Source: Sergeia podlipaevii | Lineage: Eukaryota; Euglenozoa; Kinetoplastea; Trypanosomatida; Trypanosomatidae | NCBI GenBank assembly: GCA_030849805.1 | Contig: JASANZ010002004.1 | Span: 1-31,936 of the forward strand | DNA: 31,936 nucleotides | Reading direction: 5' to 3' | Part shown: piece after piece, positions 29,441 to 31,936 of the stretch | Numbering within the stretch: position 1 is the stretch's first letter | How the letters are laid out: each line of letters begins with the position of its first letter | Made by a program: the position numbers and the translations under genes | Notes under the pieces: generated by a model | The model's database searches: none | What the model was told of the DNA's origin: nothing | Seen by the model: only the letters and a program-made list of their open reading frames with translations

Positions 29441-29943
29441 GAGTGAAGCAAAGAATCGTAAGTTGCTTTCCCTTCACACGCCCTTTTCTCTTCTTTTTTT
29501 CCAGTGACTACAAACTTTACTGTAAATGCTATGATGAATGTATATGTAATTGAGAATATGTATTGATACTGTGTGCATATGTGTATGGCAATAGTTATAA
29601 TTTTTTGATACAAAAAAAGAGTAGATTTTGAAATATGGAAAAAAAAAGCACAAAGGTATTTGTAAGTGCAATGGATGAATCCATAATTCAGTATTGGTTC
29701 CTTAACAATAACAAAAAAAAGTCGCTGCACTCCCCCCTCCTTCCTCCAACCCCATCCTATAGAAAGTAATCTGAGGAATACGATAGCGACCCATGTGACC
29801 ACATATATATGTAATGAAAAAAAATAGCAACAGCTCCTGATAAATAGTAACTGGTTGTTCGCCCTTTTCTTTTTTCATTGCATTTTTCGTTGCAATATTC
29901 CTTTTTTTTTTGATGTCCAACTGTCAATTGGTTTTTAAAAATA

Positions 29944-29967
29944 AATAATAATAATAATAATAATAAG
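29944..29967. repeat. (AAT)8 microsatellite
   Basis: A trinucleotide tract between the cytochrome b5 and carboxylase genes. Confidence 0.8.
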
Positions 29968-30325
29968 TTATATATAGAAATATATACTGTAACAGAAATA
30001 TGCTTTGCCTACAGTGTTGCCAGTCTTCTTCTCAGGCGTCTCTCGTGTGTGTGTGTGCTTTTCTTTTTTGTTGTTGTTGTTGTTGTGAAGGCACTCTTCT
30101 GCAGCCCCCCCCCCTTCCCCTTGATAACAAAAAAAAAAAGAAATCGGGATAAAGGTGGGGAGGAAGAAAAAAAATTCACAAAGAGTCCTTTTCCCTCAAA
30201 TACACATATTTACGCGCGCGCAGGCTCACAAAACAAAAACAAAAGAAGAAAAAAGAAAAACAAAATGAAATAAATTTGCCATCGAAAATGTCTCTAAGGC
30301 ACACGTAGTGTGTGTATGTGTAGGA

Positions 30326-30345
30326 GTGTGTGTGTGTGTGTGTGT
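30326..30345. repeat. (TG)10 microsatellite
   Basis: A TG tract with interrupted extensions on both sides, in the presumed 3' flank of the cytochrome b5 gene. Confidence 0.8.
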
Positions 30346-31475
30346 CTGTGTGTGCATGGGCCTTCGACTTCTTTTAAAAGCTCACGCAAAAATTAAACAA
30401 AAAAAATATGTTATCATATAATATGCTTCGCCAGCAAGGTCGCTACCACCCACCAGTTTCTATTTTCTTTCTCTTCTCCTTCGCTTGGTTAACGTGAACC
30501 CCTCACACACACACATCTTCCCTCCTCCCTCCTCCCCCCCTCCTCCTCTCTTCATCCCGCAACGTCGCATGCAATGCATTGTCCAATCCAGCGCACAAGT
30601 GGGGGTTAGCCCGGTAGCAAATAGGAAAAAAATAAAAAAATGAAAATAAAGATGTGTGTGCTCACATCTCTGATGACGAAGAGGAAGTGTCGCGTACTGT
30701 AGCGTTCTGCATGTAGAAGCAAACCTTTTTACAAGACACGAGAAAAAAAAAAAAAAAAAAAAGGAGATAACCTGAAGCTGGTAAAAAATAATAATAATAA
30801 GACTACCTAAGCATTTCATTGGAAAAAAAAATATGAATATCAAGAACAAAAAAAAGCTGTTGCTACTACTCTCACAAAAAAAAAAGATAAGAAGAAACTA
30901 TGCATGTGGAGAACATCTATATATATATAATACTACTTCTAGAGAATGCCATTGATAAAAATATCCTAGCCAAGACTACTATGAACTGTCCACTGGCAAG
31001 AAGAGACGTTCTCCTTTCAGGTTTCTTTCTTCTTTCTCTCTTTTCTTTTGATTTCTTTTCTTCTTCCTCTCTTCTTTCCCCTATTTTTCAAGCAATGTTG
31101 ACGTCACTTATCTTTCACAAGATACATTTTTTTCCCATTTTTTTACCGATAAACATACTTTCATATAAACACACACCAGTTATGCTTACTTTCATTTGGA
31201 AAAAAAAAAAAGAATCCTCCACATTGCTTGTTGTGTAGCTGCCTCTTGGCATCTGGCATGGTGTTGACTTTTAAGAAAAAGAAATAGAGAAAGCGTGAGA
31301 CGGAGAGAGCCGGCAAGGCGGAAAGATGATGAAGGAAAAGAGATCTGCCGCGTTAGACTCTTCTACATTCTCCTCCACGCTATGTATCCCCCTGTGCAAA
31401 ATCAAAAGCCTCCCTCTCTTACTCTCTTACTCTTTCACGCTCTCTATCGTTCTTTTCTTTTTTTTTTGCTGTAGT

Positions 31476-31895
31476 TTACCAGAACTTGTAGACCAAGGCG
31501 CAGAGAGCCAAAAGAACCGCGACTATCGCCCAAAGGGGAATGATATCACCGCCAGATTTGTACTTGAGAAGATCGTTGTGATCCATATCGGAGAGGTTCC
31601 TCTTGGGCTCCGTCACCTTGTCACGCCCAGTGATCTGCTTGCTGTCGGTGTCGACGCGGCCAATGATAAAGGTCTTGCTCTTGAGAAGTGCAGTGCTACT
31701 GTGTCCAATGCTCTCAAAGCTGTTGGTGATGTCCTGGCCGCCCATATCCTTGATGGGATCAAGGCCACCGGGGTGCTCATTGAGAAAACTGGTGACATCG
31801 AGAACCTTGTCGTAGAGCACGACCCAGCAATCAGTGTCCTTGTCGTGCTTCGCAATCTCCGCCCACGGGTACATCTGGAGCTCAGCTTGAGACAT
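31476..31895 (-). CDS. Tail-anchored cytochrome b5
   Basis: A 139-residue cytochrome b5-fold electron carrier. It would pass electrons to membrane oxidases such as desaturases, elongation or sterol enzymes; which one cannot be told. The heme domain spans about residues 5-82. It includes the family start MYPWAEIAKH, DCWVVLYDKVLDVTSFL, the first heme ligand His41 in HPGG, and the second ligand His65 in GHS. A charged linker (83-116) leads to one C-terminal membrane segment, DIIPLWAIVAVLLALCALVYKFW (about 117-139), with only a very short tail behind it. This is the layout of ER or mitochondrial outer-membrane cytochrome b5, and the length is close to the usual 130-140 residues. The ATG is the obvious start. 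Upstream on the minus strand is TTTTCTCCTT, close to two AGs within 8 bases of the ATG; whether these serve as acceptors is unclear because the window ends 41 bases further on. Confidence 0.95.
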   Translation of the reverse strand: MSQAELQMYPWAEIAKHDKDTDCWVVLYDKVLDVTSFLNEHPGGLDPIKDMGGQDITNSFESIGHSSTALLKSKTFIIGRVDTDSKQITGRDKVTEPKRNLSDMDHNDLLKYKSGGDIIPLWAIVAVLLALCALVYKFW

Positions 31896-31936
31896 GGCTG
31901 CTTTGATAAGGAGAAAATGTAGTTAGACTGTAATGG

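Larger units (their letters stand above)
29395..31475. other. Intergenic between cytochrome b5 and MCC-beta genes
   Basis: These 2.1 kb hold an AAT repeat at 29944-29967, a TG tract at 30326-30345, an A-run of about 20 at 30742-30761, a CAATGCATTG palindrome near 30571 and a 7-bp inverted repeat AGATGTG/CACATCT near 30650-30669. The segment 30480-30730 is less repetitive than its surroundings but shows no gene I can support. Confidence 0.5.

Noticed and set aside
29395..29802. 136-codon upstream extension of MCC-beta
   Set aside because: It is low-complexity translated non-coding DNA and lies upstream of a candidate splice acceptor. The downstream ATG starts a typical mitochondrial presequence.
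1..31936. CRISPR arrays, transposons, retroelement remnants
   Set aside because: I saw no spaced direct repeats, reverse transcriptase or transposase motifs, or terminal repeats. Repeats are microsatellites and homopolymers only.

Overview
The window looks like nuclear chromosomal DNA of a kinetoplastid flagellate of the family Trypanosomatidae. All eight credible genes are intronless and lie on the minus strand, as in a directional polycistronic unit. Coding sequence is GC-moderate, while the intergenic DNA is full of homopolymers and microsatellites. Pyrimidine tracts followed by AG lie upstream of several start codons, as expected for spliced-leader trans-splicing. Protein content fits: a nodulin-like MFS transporter, CCHC/RGG and Q-rich RNA-binding proteins. 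The genus cannot be fixed from sequence alone.

In order of transcription (high to low coordinate) the genes are: a tail-anchored cytochrome b5 (31476-31895); the mitochondrial methylcrotonyl-CoA carboxylase beta subunit of leucine breakdown (27427-29394); a protein with four zinc-knuckle-type Cys/His clusters and an RGG-like tail (24634-26505); a diverged La-related protein with a split La motif, an RRM and a C-terminal RRM (22541-24088); a very Q-rich protein with one RRM-like island (16208-19708); an M17 aminopeptidase of the NPEPL1 type (8979-10595); a 1357-residue orphan protein (3645-7718); and an MFS transporter (802-3057). The transporter carries an 82-codon tandem duplication ending at a single N, so it is probably an assembly chimera of two paralogues or alleles.

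The genes do not form one pathway, which is normal for kinetoplastid polycistrons. Three consecutive genes encode likely RNA-binding proteins. The largest non-coding stretch is the 5.6 kb between the Q-rich gene and the aminopeptidase gene. It holds only low-complexity DNA and no tRNA, rRNA or spliced-leader gene that I can recognise. The best candidate for something under-described is the La-related protein, whose layout (La motif, RRM, linker, C-terminal RRM with a basic tail) resembles the LARP7 family. No CRISPR array, mobile element with coding capacity, or virus was seen.
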